From positions 1 to 38,490 of the forward strand of contig JAQXOE010000064.1 in assembly GCA_029098505.1 (NCBI GenBank): DNA of 38,490 nucleotides, in the 5' to 3' direction. Of this stretch, positions 32,779-38,490 are shown one piece after another (the first letter of the stretch is position 1; each line of letters opens with the position of its first letter). This DNA comes from Bacteroidales bacterium. GTDB taxonomy: Bacteria > Bacteroidota > Bacteroidia > Bacteroidales > UBA932. A program made the translations under genes and the position numbers. The notes under the pieces were generated by a model, which made no database searches, had not been told where the DNA came from, and saw only the letters and a program-made list of their open reading frames with translations.

Positions 32779-33515
32779 TACCCTGTTTGGACGTCAAGGA
32801 CGGGAATGTAGTCAAAGGCGTGAATTTCGAAGGTCTCCGTGAGGTCGGAGATGCTGTGGAGATGGGCATACGCTATGCTGCTGAAGGGGCGGACGAACTG
32901 GTCTATCTGGATATCAGCGCCAGTCACGAAGGAAGGAAAACCTTCGTGGAACTCGTCAGAAGAATAGCGGAAGGCATAAACATTCCTTTCACTGTAGGAG
33001 GAGGCATCTCTTCGCTGGACGATGCATCCCGTATGCTGGATGCCGGAGCCGACAAGATTTCCATAAACAGCGCGGCCATTGCGGACCCGTCCCTGATAGG
33101 GAAAATCGCCGGAAAGTATGGCAATCAGTTCGTTGTCTGCGCTATAGACGCGAAGTGCCTGGACGGGGTTTGGAGGGCCACCACCCACGGAGGAAGGAAA
33201 ATGACTGACAAGGAACTGATGAGCTGGGCAAAAGAAGCGCAGGAGCGCGGGGCCGGCGAGATCCTCTTCACCTCAATGGACCACGACGGGACCAAGGGAG
33301 GCTATCCCTGCGAAATCTACGCTCGTCTGAGCGAGGAACTGTCCATCCCTGTCATTGCTTCAGGAGGAGCAGGCAGCTCCAAGGACATCGCCGATGTGCT
33401 GACAATAGGCAGGGCAGATGCAGCCCTCGCCGCCAGCATCTTCCATTTCAGGGAAATAAGCATTCCCGAGCTCAAGAAAGAATTGTTTGACCGCAATATC
33501 AACGTAAGATTATGA
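32760..33515 (+). CDS. hisF: Imidazole glycerol phosphate synthase, cyclase subunit
   Basis: This 251-residue (beta/alpha)8 barrel is the partner of HisH and forms imidazole glycerol phosphate and AICAR. Catalytic Asp11 (IPCLDVKDG) and Asp130 (VCAIDAK) match T. maritima HisF numbering. Phosphate-binding loops TVGGGIS and IASGGAGS are present. It overlaps hisA by 19 bases and hisIE by 4. Confidence 0.97.
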   Translation: MVTKRIIPCLDVKDGNVVKGVNFEGLREVGDAVEMGIRYAAEGADELVYLDISASHEGRKTFVELVRRIAEGINIPFTVGGGISSLDDASRMLDAGADKISINSAAIADPSLIGKIAGKYGNQFVVCAIDAKCLDGVWRATTHGGRKMTDKELMSWAKEAQERGAGEILFTSMDHDGTKGGYPCEIYARLSEELSIPVIASGGAGSSKDIADVLTIGRADAALAASIFHFREISIPELKKELFDRNINVRL

Positions 33516-34111
33516 CTTTTGACGATTTCAATCTGGAAAAGAATACAGACGGACTGCTTCCGGTAATAATTCAGGATGCGATTACTTTGAAAGTGCTGAT
33601 GCTGGGCTATATGAACCGTGAAGCCTTTGACAAGAGCCGGTCTGAAGGACTGGTTACCTTCTGGTCAAGAAGCAGGCAGTGCCTTTGGACCAAGGGAGGA
33701 ACAAGCCACAACTTCCTTCATATCAAGGAGATGTATAAAGACTGCGACAGCGACACCCTGTTGATTAAGGCAATTCCTGACGGTCCTACCTGCCATAGAG
33801 GTACTACGTCCTGCTTCGATACCGACGATACGGAGGGATTCATACGCCGTCTCTCCGCCATAGTAAAGAGCAGGCACGAAGAGATGCCGGATTCCTCATA
33901 TACGACAAAACTCTTTATCAAGGGAGTCAAGGCCATAGCCAAAAAGTTGGGTGAAGAGAGCTCGGAAACTATAATTGAGGCTGTTGACGGAAAGAAAGAC
34001 AGATTCATCTACGAGGCCTGTGACCTGGTTTACCATCTTCTGGTACTGCTTGAAGAAATGGGATGCAGTCTGGAGGAGCTTGAGAAGGAGCTGGCATTGA
34101 GACATAGCTGA
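33512..34111 (+). CDS. hisIE: Bifunctional phosphoribosyl-AMP cyclohydrolase / phosphoribosyl-ATP pyrophosphatase
   Basis: The 199-residue fusion has HisI (about 1-108) with metal ligands in the KDCDSDTLL motif (Asp77, Cys78, Asp79, Asp81) plus Cys94 and Cys101 (GPTCHRGTTSCF), then HisE (about 112-199), an all-helical domain with KKLGEESSETIIEA. It catalyses steps two and three of the pathway. It is the last his gene; a bidirectional terminator follows 19 bases later. Confidence 0.96.
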   Translation: MTFDDFNLEKNTDGLLPVIIQDAITLKVLMLGYMNREAFDKSRSEGLVTFWSRSRQCLWTKGGTSHNFLHIKEMYKDCDSDTLLIKAIPDGPTCHRGTTSCFDTDDTEGFIRRLSAIVKSRHEEMPDSSYTTKLFIKGVKAIAKKLGEESSETIIEAVDGKKDRFIYEACDLVYHLLVLLEEMGCSLEELEKELALRHS

Positions 34112-34130
34112 TTGAGTAGCATAAAAAAAG

Positions 34131-34174
34131 AAAGAGGTTGAACTTAAGTCATATGACTTTCAGTCAACCTCTTT
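34131..34174. terminator. Bidirectional terminator between hisIE and tRNA-Arg
   Basis: An 11-bp stem (AAAGAGGTTGA / TCAACCTCTTT) encloses the palindrome AAGTCATATGACTT (34146-34159). A run of A residues on the left gives the minus transcript a CTTTTTTT tail, so it should end the tRNA-Arg transcript well. On the plus strand the tail is only CTTTG, so hisIE termination may be weaker. Confidence 0.8.
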
Positions 34175-34175
34175 G

Positions 34176-34247
34176 TAGTCCCTAGTGGAATCGAACCACT
34201 ATTTAAGGTTTAGGAAACCTTCGTTCTATCCGTTGAACTAAGGGACC
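34176..34247 (-). tRNA. tRNA-Arg, anticodon CCU
   Basis: The minus strand folds as a full cloverleaf: acceptor GGTCCCT / AGGGACT with a G1-U72 wobble, D-stem GTTC/GAAC, anticodon stem AAGGT/ACCTT with loop TTCCTAA (anticodon CCT), T-arm AGTGG TTCGATT CCACT, discriminator A. CCA is not encoded. It reads AGG, a very common Arg codon in these genes. No clear promoter lies between it and rpmF, so it may come from the rpmF transcript. Confidence 0.95.
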
Positions 34248-34255
34248 GGATACGA

Positions 34256-34275
34256 AGACGCGAGCAAGCGCGTCT
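34256..34275 (-). other. Hairpin between rpmF and tRNA-Arg
   Basis: A 7-bp GC-rich stem, AGACGCG / CGCGTCT, with a 6-base loop. No T-run follows on the minus strand, so it looks more like a processing or stabilising hairpin than a terminator. Confidence 0.45.
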
Positions 34276-34293
34276 CAGTCAAAGAATATGTGC

Positions 34294-34476
34294 TTATTCA
34301 GCGCTCTTCTCGATAATCTGACGTCCTCTGTAGTAGCCACACTCTGGGCATACTCTGTGGTACATTACAGTAGCACCGCAGTTAGGGCAGGTAGCAAGTG
34401 TAGGAACAGGAGCGAAGTCGTGAGTTCTTCTCTTGTCTCTTCTCTGCTTAGAGAGTTTGTGTTTTGGATGTGCCAT
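34294..34476 (-). CDS. rpmF: 50S ribosomal protein L32
   Basis: The 60-residue protein has the L32 N-terminus MAHPKHKLSKQRRDKRRTH and an intact zinc ribbon of four cysteines: CPNC (30 and 33) and CPEC (43 and 46). It belongs to the large ribosomal subunit. It lies 19 bases after yceD, the usual gene pair. An A-rich leader and no Shine-Dalgarno sequence precede the ATG. Confidence 0.97.
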   Translation of the reverse strand: MAHPKHKLSKQRRDKRRTHDFAPVPTLATCPNCGATVMYHRVCPECGYYRGRQIIEKSAE

Positions 34477-34495
34477 TGTTCTATAATTTTAAATT

Positions 34496-35029
34496 TTATT
34501 TATTGTCATCAAACAAATTCTTAAGTGCTGCAAACGGGCTGTCTTCCGCGTTCGCGTTCCCGCCCGGCTCCGGCTCCTGAGTGCCCAAATACTTCACGGT
34601 TTCCGGATCGCAGGCTCCCTCCTCGTGTACTCTCGTAAGAGGAAGCGAGAGACAGGTGTAGTCATATATGACCTGACCCATATCCAAATCCGTATTGTCC
34701 TCAGGAATGAAGAGGATCTCCCTCTCACCATCCCCGGCACTCTCCCCTACTGCAGACTCTTCTCCAAACTTGATACTGAATGACTTGCGAACCGAAACAG
34801 GCAATCTCAATTCTGAGAGACATCTGTCACATTCCACGGTAGCCACCCCTTCAATGCTCAAGTCGAGACCTATGAAGCGCCCTGACTTCTCCGCCAGAAC
34901 CTCCACGGAAAGCTCCGCATCAAGGATCTCCGAATTCTCAAAAGTACTAAAGAACTGTCCGTCAGCGCTCCAACAGAACTCTGTTCTGCCCTGCGCCAAT
35001 CCGTTTAAAGGTATAACAAAGGGTTGCAA
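34496..35029 (-). CDS. yceD: YceD/DUF177 family protein with non-ATG start
   Basis: The protein has about 177 residues from the TTG at 35029. It shows the family pattern: an N-terminal FVIPLNGLAQG, strand-rich middle, the CDRCL motif, and a late DYTCLSLPL motif with the closing acidic tail. YceD proteins are linked with rpmF and 23S rRNA maturation (family knowledge). There is no ATG between the typA stop and the conserved N-terminus. TTG at 35029 (MQPFVIPL) fits best; a TTG at 35056 would overlap typA by 10 bases. A TAnnTTTG match (35027-35034) overlaps this TTG, which leaves the start uncertain. Confidence 0.8.
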   Translation of the reverse strand: MQPFVIPLNGLAQGRTEFCWSADGQFFSTFENSEILDAELSVEVLAEKSGRFIGLDLSIEGVATVECDRCLSELRLPVSVRKSFSIKFGEESAVGESAGDGEREILFIPEDNTDLDMGQVIYDYTCLSLPLTRVHEEGACDPETVKYLGTQEPEPGGNANAEDSPFAALKNLFDDNK

Positions 35030-35046
35030 AGGTAATAAAAAATTTC

Positions 35047-36858
35047 CTATAAACAATCTTCTTCGCCGCTTTTTCTCTTCCTATCAATAGGATCGAGCAA
35101 AATCTTGCGTATTCTCATATAGTGAGGAGTAACCTCAACGAGCTCGTCCTCCTGGATATACTCAAGAGCTTCCTCGAGAGAGAACTTGATTGCCGGAGGA
35201 AGAACAACCTTCTCATCACTTCCGGCAGCGCGCACATTGGTGAGCTTCTTAGTCTTGCAGATATTGATATTGAGATCCCTTTCCCTTGTGTGCTCGCCGA
35301 GGACCTGGCCGCAATAAATCTGCTCTCCCGGCTCAACAAAGAAGCGGCCCCTGTCAAGAAGCTTGTTCATTGAATAAGCGACTGCCTCACCTGTCTCGAG
35401 AGAAACGAGAGAACCGTTGTTTCTGCGCTCGATTTCACCCTTGAACGGCTGGTACTCCTTATATCGGTGAGCGACAATTGCCTCACCCTGGGATGCCGTA
35501 AGAAGATTGCTCCTGAGCCCCATCAGACCCCTGGTAGGAATCTCGAACTCAAGCAAGGTCCTGTCTCCGCGCGGCTCCATTCTCAAAAGCGCACCCTTTC
35601 TGCGTGTGGCAATCTCGATGGCAGCTCCCACAAATGCCTCCGGCACCTCAATGGAGAGGTCCTCGATAGGTTCGCAGCGCTGACCGTTGATGACCTTGTC
35701 GAGCACCTTTGGCTGGCCTACCTGAAGTTCAAAGCCCTCACGGCGCATAGTCTCGATGAGGACGGAGAGATGAAGCACGCCGCGGCCGTAAACGACAAAC
35801 GAATCAGCTGTGAGGCCCGGTTTCACCTTAAGCGCGAGATTCTTCTCAAGTTCCTTCTCAAGACGGTCCTTGATATGGCGCGAGGTCACGAACTTGCCAT
35901 CCTTGCCAAAGAAAGGAGAGTTGTTGATGGAGAAGAGCATACTCATCGTAGGCTCGTCAATCGAAATAGGAGGCAGAGCCTCAGGATTTTCATAATCAGC
36001 AATTGTATCGCCAATCTCAAAGCCGTCAATGCCCACTACAGCACAGATATCACCGCACTGAGCCTCCTCGACATTGGCCTTTCCCAGACCATCGAAGATC
36101 ATAAGCTGCTTGATTTTCTGCTTCTGGATCACATCGTAACGCTTGCAAAGGCTGATATTCATTCCGGCCTTGAGGCTGCCGCGGGTAATGCGGCCGACGG
36201 CGATTCTTCCGACATATGGAGAATACTCCAGTGAGGAAATGAGCATCTGAGGGCTACCTTCCTTCACTTCCGGAGCGGGAATTACCTCAAGTATCGCATC
36301 GAGAAGAGGGGTAATGTCATTGCCAGGAGTCTTCCAGTCATCAGACATCCAACCCTGCTTGGCACTTCCGTAAATGGTCTTGAAGTCAAGCTGGTCCTCC
36401 GTGGCGTTAAGATTGCACATCAAATCGAAAACCTCCTCCTGAACTTCGTCAGGACGACAATTAGGCTTGTCTACCTTGTTAACGACCACGATAGGCTTCT
36501 TGCCCATCTCAAGGGCTTTCTGGAGAACAAAGCGAGTCTGAGGCATACAGCCCTCGAATGCATCAACCAGGAGCAGCACACCGTCCGCCATATTGAGCAC
36601 CCTTTCCACCTCACCACCGAAATCGCTATGGCCCGGAGTATCTATGATATTGATTTTTACGCCTTTATATATTACCGACACATTCTTGGCGAGAATGGTG
36701 ATACCTCTTTCCCTTTCGAGGTCATTGTTATCCAGTATGAGCTGGCCGAGATTCTCCGGCTGTCTTACCAGATTCGCCTGATAGATCATTCTGTCGACAA
36801 GAGTGGTCTTGCCGTGGTCGACGTGAGCAATGATCGCAATGTTTCTAATCTCCTGCAT
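35047..36858 (-). CDS. typA: Translational GTPase TypA/BipA
   Basis: From the ATG at 36858 the protein has 603 residues. It has the EF-G-like G domain: G1 AHVDHGKTT (11-19), G3 [13 protein letters not shown]4 NKVDKPNC. An EF-Tu-like domain 2, an EF-G-like V domain and the TypA-specific C-terminal domain follow. It binds ribosomes and acts in stress adaptation and 50S assembly. The frame extends to an ATG at 36903, but the promoter element at 36891-36898 lies inside that extension, so 36858 is the start. It heads the typA-yceD-rpmF-tRNA-Arg unit. Confidence 0.95.
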   Translation of the reverse strand: MQEIRNIAIIAHVDHGKTTLVDRMIYQANLVRQPENLGQLILDNNDLERERGITILAKNVSVIYKGVKINIIDTPGHSDFGGEVERVLNMADGVLLLVDAFEGCMPQTRFVLQKALEMGKKPIVVVNKVDKPNCRPDEVQEEVFDLMCNLNATEDQLDFKTIYGSAKQGWMSDDWKTPGNDITPLLDAILEVIPAPEVKEGSPQMLISSLEYSPYVGRIAVGRITRGSLKAGMNISLCKRYDVIQKQKIKQLMIFDGLGKANVEEAQCGDICAVVGIDGFEIGDTIADYENPEALPPISIDEPTMSMLFSINNSPFFGKDGKFVTSRHIKDRLEKELEKNLALKVKPGLTADSFVVYGRGVLHLSVLIETMRREGFELQVGQPKVLDKVINGQRCEPIEDLSIEVPEAFVGAAIEIATRRKGALLRMEPRGDRTLLEFEIPTRGLMGLRSNLLTASQGEAIVAHRYKEYQPFKGEIERRNNGSLVSLETGEAVAYSMNKLLDRGRFFVEPGEQIYCGQVLGEHTRERDLNINICKTKKLTNVRAAGSDEKVVLPPAIKFSLEEALEYIQEDELVEVTPHYMRIRKILLDPIDRKRKSGEEDCL

Positions 36859-36890
36859 AAAACTGCTGTTTTCCTTTTCAATAAATCCTA

Positions 36891-36898
36891 CAAATTTA
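36891..36898 (-). promoter_or_regulatory. -7 promoter element for typA
   Basis: Minus-strand TAAATTTG is an exact TAnnTTTG match; transcription would start near 36883, downstream of the ATG at 36903. The -33 region is weak. Confidence 0.6.
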
Positions 36899-36930
36899 CT
36901 CATTTCCGAGCAGAATATGAAGATTTTGGC

Positions 36931-36938
36931 TATTTTTG
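36931..36938 (+). promoter_or_regulatory. -7 promoter element for the hydroxyacid dehydrogenase gene
   Basis: TATTTTTG is an exact TAnnTTTG match about 26 bases before the ATG at 36964. The -33 is unclear. Confidence 0.5.
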
Positions 36939-36963
36939 TAAAAGAACATCAGACACTTGGACC

Positions 36964-37890
36964 ATGAAAATCGTTTTTCTTGACGCTTCCACTATGGGAG
37001 ACACCCCTATCGACCCTATTGCCGCACTCGGCGAACTTACACTTTGGCCAACTTCGACCAAGGAAGAGGCATTGCAGAGGGTAAATGACTGCGAAGTGAT
37101 TATTGTCAATAAAGTCAAAGTCGACCGCGAGCTCATTGCCGCTGCCCCAAAGCTGAAACTGATATGCGTGGCCGCGACCGGAGTCAATAACATTGACCTC
37201 CAGGAAGCCGCCGGAAAAGGCATTCCAGTCAGGAATGTCAGCGGCTATTCAACTGACTCCGTGGTGCAATCGACCTTTATGCATATGCTGTCCCTGCTCG
37301 GAAACGCCCCGTATTTTGATGATGCCGTAAAAAGCGGCCGCTACTCCGGAATGAGCATCTTTACCGATGTGAGCAAGCCATTCATCGAAATGAAAGGCAA
37401 AAAGCTCGGCATTGTGGGACTGGGCAATATAGGCAGCAAAGTGGCTGCAATAGCGGAAGCCTTCGGAATGGAAGTGTCATATTACTCCACTTCAGGCACA
37501 TCCCACTCGAAGGAGTATCCAAGCCTTCCGCTTGAAAAGATTATGAGTGAGAGCGATGTCATCTCGGTTCACGCCCCGTACAATGAAAGAACGGCAGGGC
37601 TCATCGGAGAGAAAGAGCTCAGGATGATGAAAAAAAACGCTTTCATTATCAATATGGGAAGAGGTGGCATCATAGAAGAAGCCGCCCTGGCCAAGGTTAT
37701 TGACGAGGATTTGATAGGAGGAGCCGCTCTGGACGTATTTGAAAAGGAGCCGCTCCCGGCTGACAGTCCGCTGCTGCACACCGCCCATCCTGAAAAACTC
37801 AGGCTTTCACCACATACAGCCTGGGCGAGCGTTGAAGCCAGAAAGCGTCTGATGGACGGCATTGCCGCCAACATACGCCTCGGCTGGTAA
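36964..37890 (+). CDS. D-2-hydroxyacid dehydrogenase (glycerate/hydroxypyruvate reductase-like)
   Basis: This 308-residue D-isomer-specific 2-hydroxyacid dehydrogenase has a split catalytic domain around a Rossmann domain with GIVGLGNIGSKVA (149-161). The catalytic triad is visible: Arg233 (NMGRGG), Glu262 (EKEP) and His284 (SPHTAW). The ATGVNNID segment binds the substrate carboxylate. The acidic residue that usually ends the second Rossmann strand and selects NAD is replaced by a Ser/Thr run (VSYYSTSGTS), which may point to NADP use (inference). The 2-oxo acid substrate is unknown. The upstream open frame overlaps typA and is not used. It ends 3 bases before the convergent FMN-binding gene. 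Confidence 0.9.
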   Translation: MKIVFLDASTMGDTPIDPIAALGELTLWPTSTKEEALQRVNDCEVIIVNKVKVDRELIAAAPKLKLICVAATGVNNIDLQEAAGKGIPVRNVSGYSTDSVVQSTFMHMLSLLGNAPYFDDAVKSGRYSGMSIFTDVSKPFIEMKGKKLGIVGLGNIGSKVAAIAEAFGMEVSYYSTSGTSHSKEYPSLPLEKIMSESDVISVHAPYNERTAGLIGEKELRMMKKNAFIINMGRGGIIEEAALAKVIDEDLIGGAALDVFEKEPLPADSPLLHTAHPEKLRLSPHTAWASVEARKRLMDGIAANIRLGW

Positions 37891-37893
37891 AGG

Positions 37894-38202
37894 TCACTTG
37901 CCTTTGTGCTCCTGGTTTTCCTTTATCTTCAGGTTCTTGTACTTTGGGAACAGCTCGGAATTCAGGAGAGCAAAATAATTTGGAGTCTCTGCGTTACCCA
38001 GGGGCTCCACTTTTACTATCACATCATTCTTGAATGTAACAAGAAGCGGTGTCTTGCCCTTGAAGCCCATAGCATCACATATGGTCGTAGTATTTACTGT
38101 GTATGTATTCTTGGATTTGGTCATTACCTCCTCACCGTTTTGAGCAAAGGTGGAAAATGACAGGGTAAGAGAGGCGATTGCCAAAAGTAATTGTCTCTGC
38201 AT
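37894..38202 (-). CDS. Short secreted FMN-binding-domain-like protein, probably truncated
   Basis: The 102-residue protein has a signal peptide (MQRQLLLAIASLTLSFSTFAQ). A segment follows that resembles the FMN_bind domain of RnfG/NqrC-like proteins (GFKGKTPLLVTFKNDVIVKV, then the ETPNYF motif). The family normally continues to a Ser/Thr-Ala-Thr motif where FMN is covalently attached. Here the protein ends soon after ETPNYF in a Lys-rich tail (NLKIKENQEHKGK), so the attachment motif is missing. It may be a degraded remnant or a small adapted form. An ATG at 38214 is an alternative start, adding four residues. It is convergent with the dehydrogenase. Confidence 0.6.
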   Translation of the reverse strand: MQRQLLLAIASLTLSFSTFAQNGEEVMTKSKNTYTVNTTTICDAMGFKGKTPLLVTFKNDVIVKVEPLGNAETPNYFALLNSELFPKYKNLKIKENQEHKGK

Positions 38203-38308
38203 ATCATTTATCATTTCGGTTGTTAATGAATCTATATCGTCTGGATAGTCGGTCAACATTTTGAGCTCCAGTGAGCACCTTCCTCCTCCTTGACGTAAAC
38301 CCGAGACG

Positions 38309-38341
38309 AAAAAAGCGGCCAATAATCACTTATTGGTCGCC
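38309..38341 (-). terminator. Terminator after tRNA-Leu
   Basis: On the minus strand an 11-position stem with one mismatch (38340-38330 with 38325-38315) and a 4-base loop is followed by six T residues. It ends the tRNA-Leu transcript about 15 bases after the tRNA. Confidence 0.8.
38312..38341 (-). repeat. Terminator-hairpin repeat, copy 2
   Basis: The reverse complement of this stretch matches 18181-18210 at 26 of 30 positions. Both copies sit immediately downstream of a transcription unit and act as terminator cores. Confidence 0.6.
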
Positions 38342-38355
38342 TCCTTTAATAATCG

Positions 38356-38438
38356 TGCGCGGGATGAGACTCGAACTCACACGCCTTTTACAGCACTAGC
38401 TCCTGAAACTAGCGCGTCTACCATTTCGCCACCCGCGC
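38356..38438 (-). tRNA. tRNA-Leu, anticodon CAG
   Basis: The minus strand folds as a class II tRNA of 83 bases: acceptor GCGCGGG / CCCGCGC, anticodon stem CTAGT/GCTAG with loop TTCAGGA (anticodon CAG), a long variable arm, T-arm GTGAG TTCGAGT CTCAT, discriminator A. CCA is not encoded. It reads CUG. Confidence 0.96.
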
Positions 38439-38448
38439 AAGTGGACTG

Positions 38449-38479
38449 CAAATATATGATTATTTTTTCATTTGACAAA
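38449..38479 (-). promoter_or_regulatory. Canonical promoter of tRNA-Leu
   Basis: On the minus strand TTTG (38479-38476), exactly 19 bases, then TATATTTG (38456-38449) followed by C. Both elements and the spacing match the Bacteroidota sigma-ABfr consensus perfectly; transcription starts just before the tRNA. Confidence 0.85.
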
Positions 38480-38490
38480 AAACAAGAGTC

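Noticed and set aside
35027..35034. TACCTTTG on the minus strand as a separate promoter for yceD
   Set aside because: It matches the consensus but overlaps the most likely start codon of yceD, so a transcript from it could not use that start; left unresolved.
36628..36963. N-terminal extension of the dehydrogenase into typA
   Set aside because: It is antisense to the TypA G domain; ATG 36964 gives the normal family N-terminus and follows a promoter element.
1..38490. CRISPR arrays, insertion sequences, prophage or defence genes
   Set aside because: No spaced direct repeats, transposase, integrase, terminal inverted repeats or known defence motifs were seen; the region looks like core chromosome.

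Overview
The window is a dense piece of chromosome from a member of the Bacteroidota, most likely order Bacteroidales, at roughly 50% GC by eye. The evidence for this is the set of families (a Bacteroidota-type outer-membrane porin, an M13 lipoprotein peptidase, an ExbB / small membrane protein / ExbD / ExbD cluster, a fused HisB and a fused HisIE), repeated TAnnTTTG promoter elements upstream of genes, and near-absence of Shine-Dalgarno sequences. Nothing looks like a phage, insertion sequence, CRISPR array or recent island. Almost every gene can be placed in a known family.

Layout. 1-914 (minus): a small-molecule kinase of the APH fold, cut by the window edge. 995-4762 (plus): a large putative porin and an MltF-like lytic transglycosylase. 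10653-4765 (minus): a compact five-gene unit with an SRPBCC protein, RsmF-like rRNA methyltransferase, TPR protein, M13 peptidase and a LolC/E-like permease. 10751-15700 (plus): NUDIX hydrolase, queA, dprA, tatD and a type I asparaginase. 15827-18151 (plus): exbB, a small membrane protein and two exbD genes, ended by a strong terminator. 18318-21081 (plus): asnS, udk and a TonB-like protein. 27006-21068 (minus): a large unknown envelope protein, an acyl-CoA ligase, dCMP deaminase and a CtpA-type protease. 27093-34111 (plus): a complete histidine operon. 36858-34176 (minus): typA, yceD, rpmF and tRNA-Arg(CCU). The right end has a D-2-hydroxyacid dehydrogenase, a short FMN-binding-domain protein and tRNA-Leu(CAG).

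The most interesting signal is in front of the histidine operon. Positions 27093-27149 encode an 18-residue peptide with four consecutive histidines (MNIVVRTYFHHHHFLRNW, then TAG). It is followed by an 11-bp hairpin and seven T residues (27181-27218), just before the real hisG start at 27231. The left arm of this terminator can instead form ten continuous base pairs with 27144-27153, a stretch that overlaps the leader stop codon, and a smaller pause-type hairpin overlaps the His codons. This is the full layout of a ribosome-mediated transcription attenuator, controlling hisGDCBHAF(IE), in a lineage that rarely uses Shine-Dalgarno initiation. Its presence is read from sequence; its operation is inference.

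Other points of interest are a perfect 10-bp inverted repeat covering both promoter elements of asnS, two near-identical terminator hairpins 20 kb apart, a HisB phosphatase domain without its zinc cysteines, an uncharacterised membrane protein inside the Exb cluster, a yceD gene with no ATG, and a truncated FMN-binding protein.
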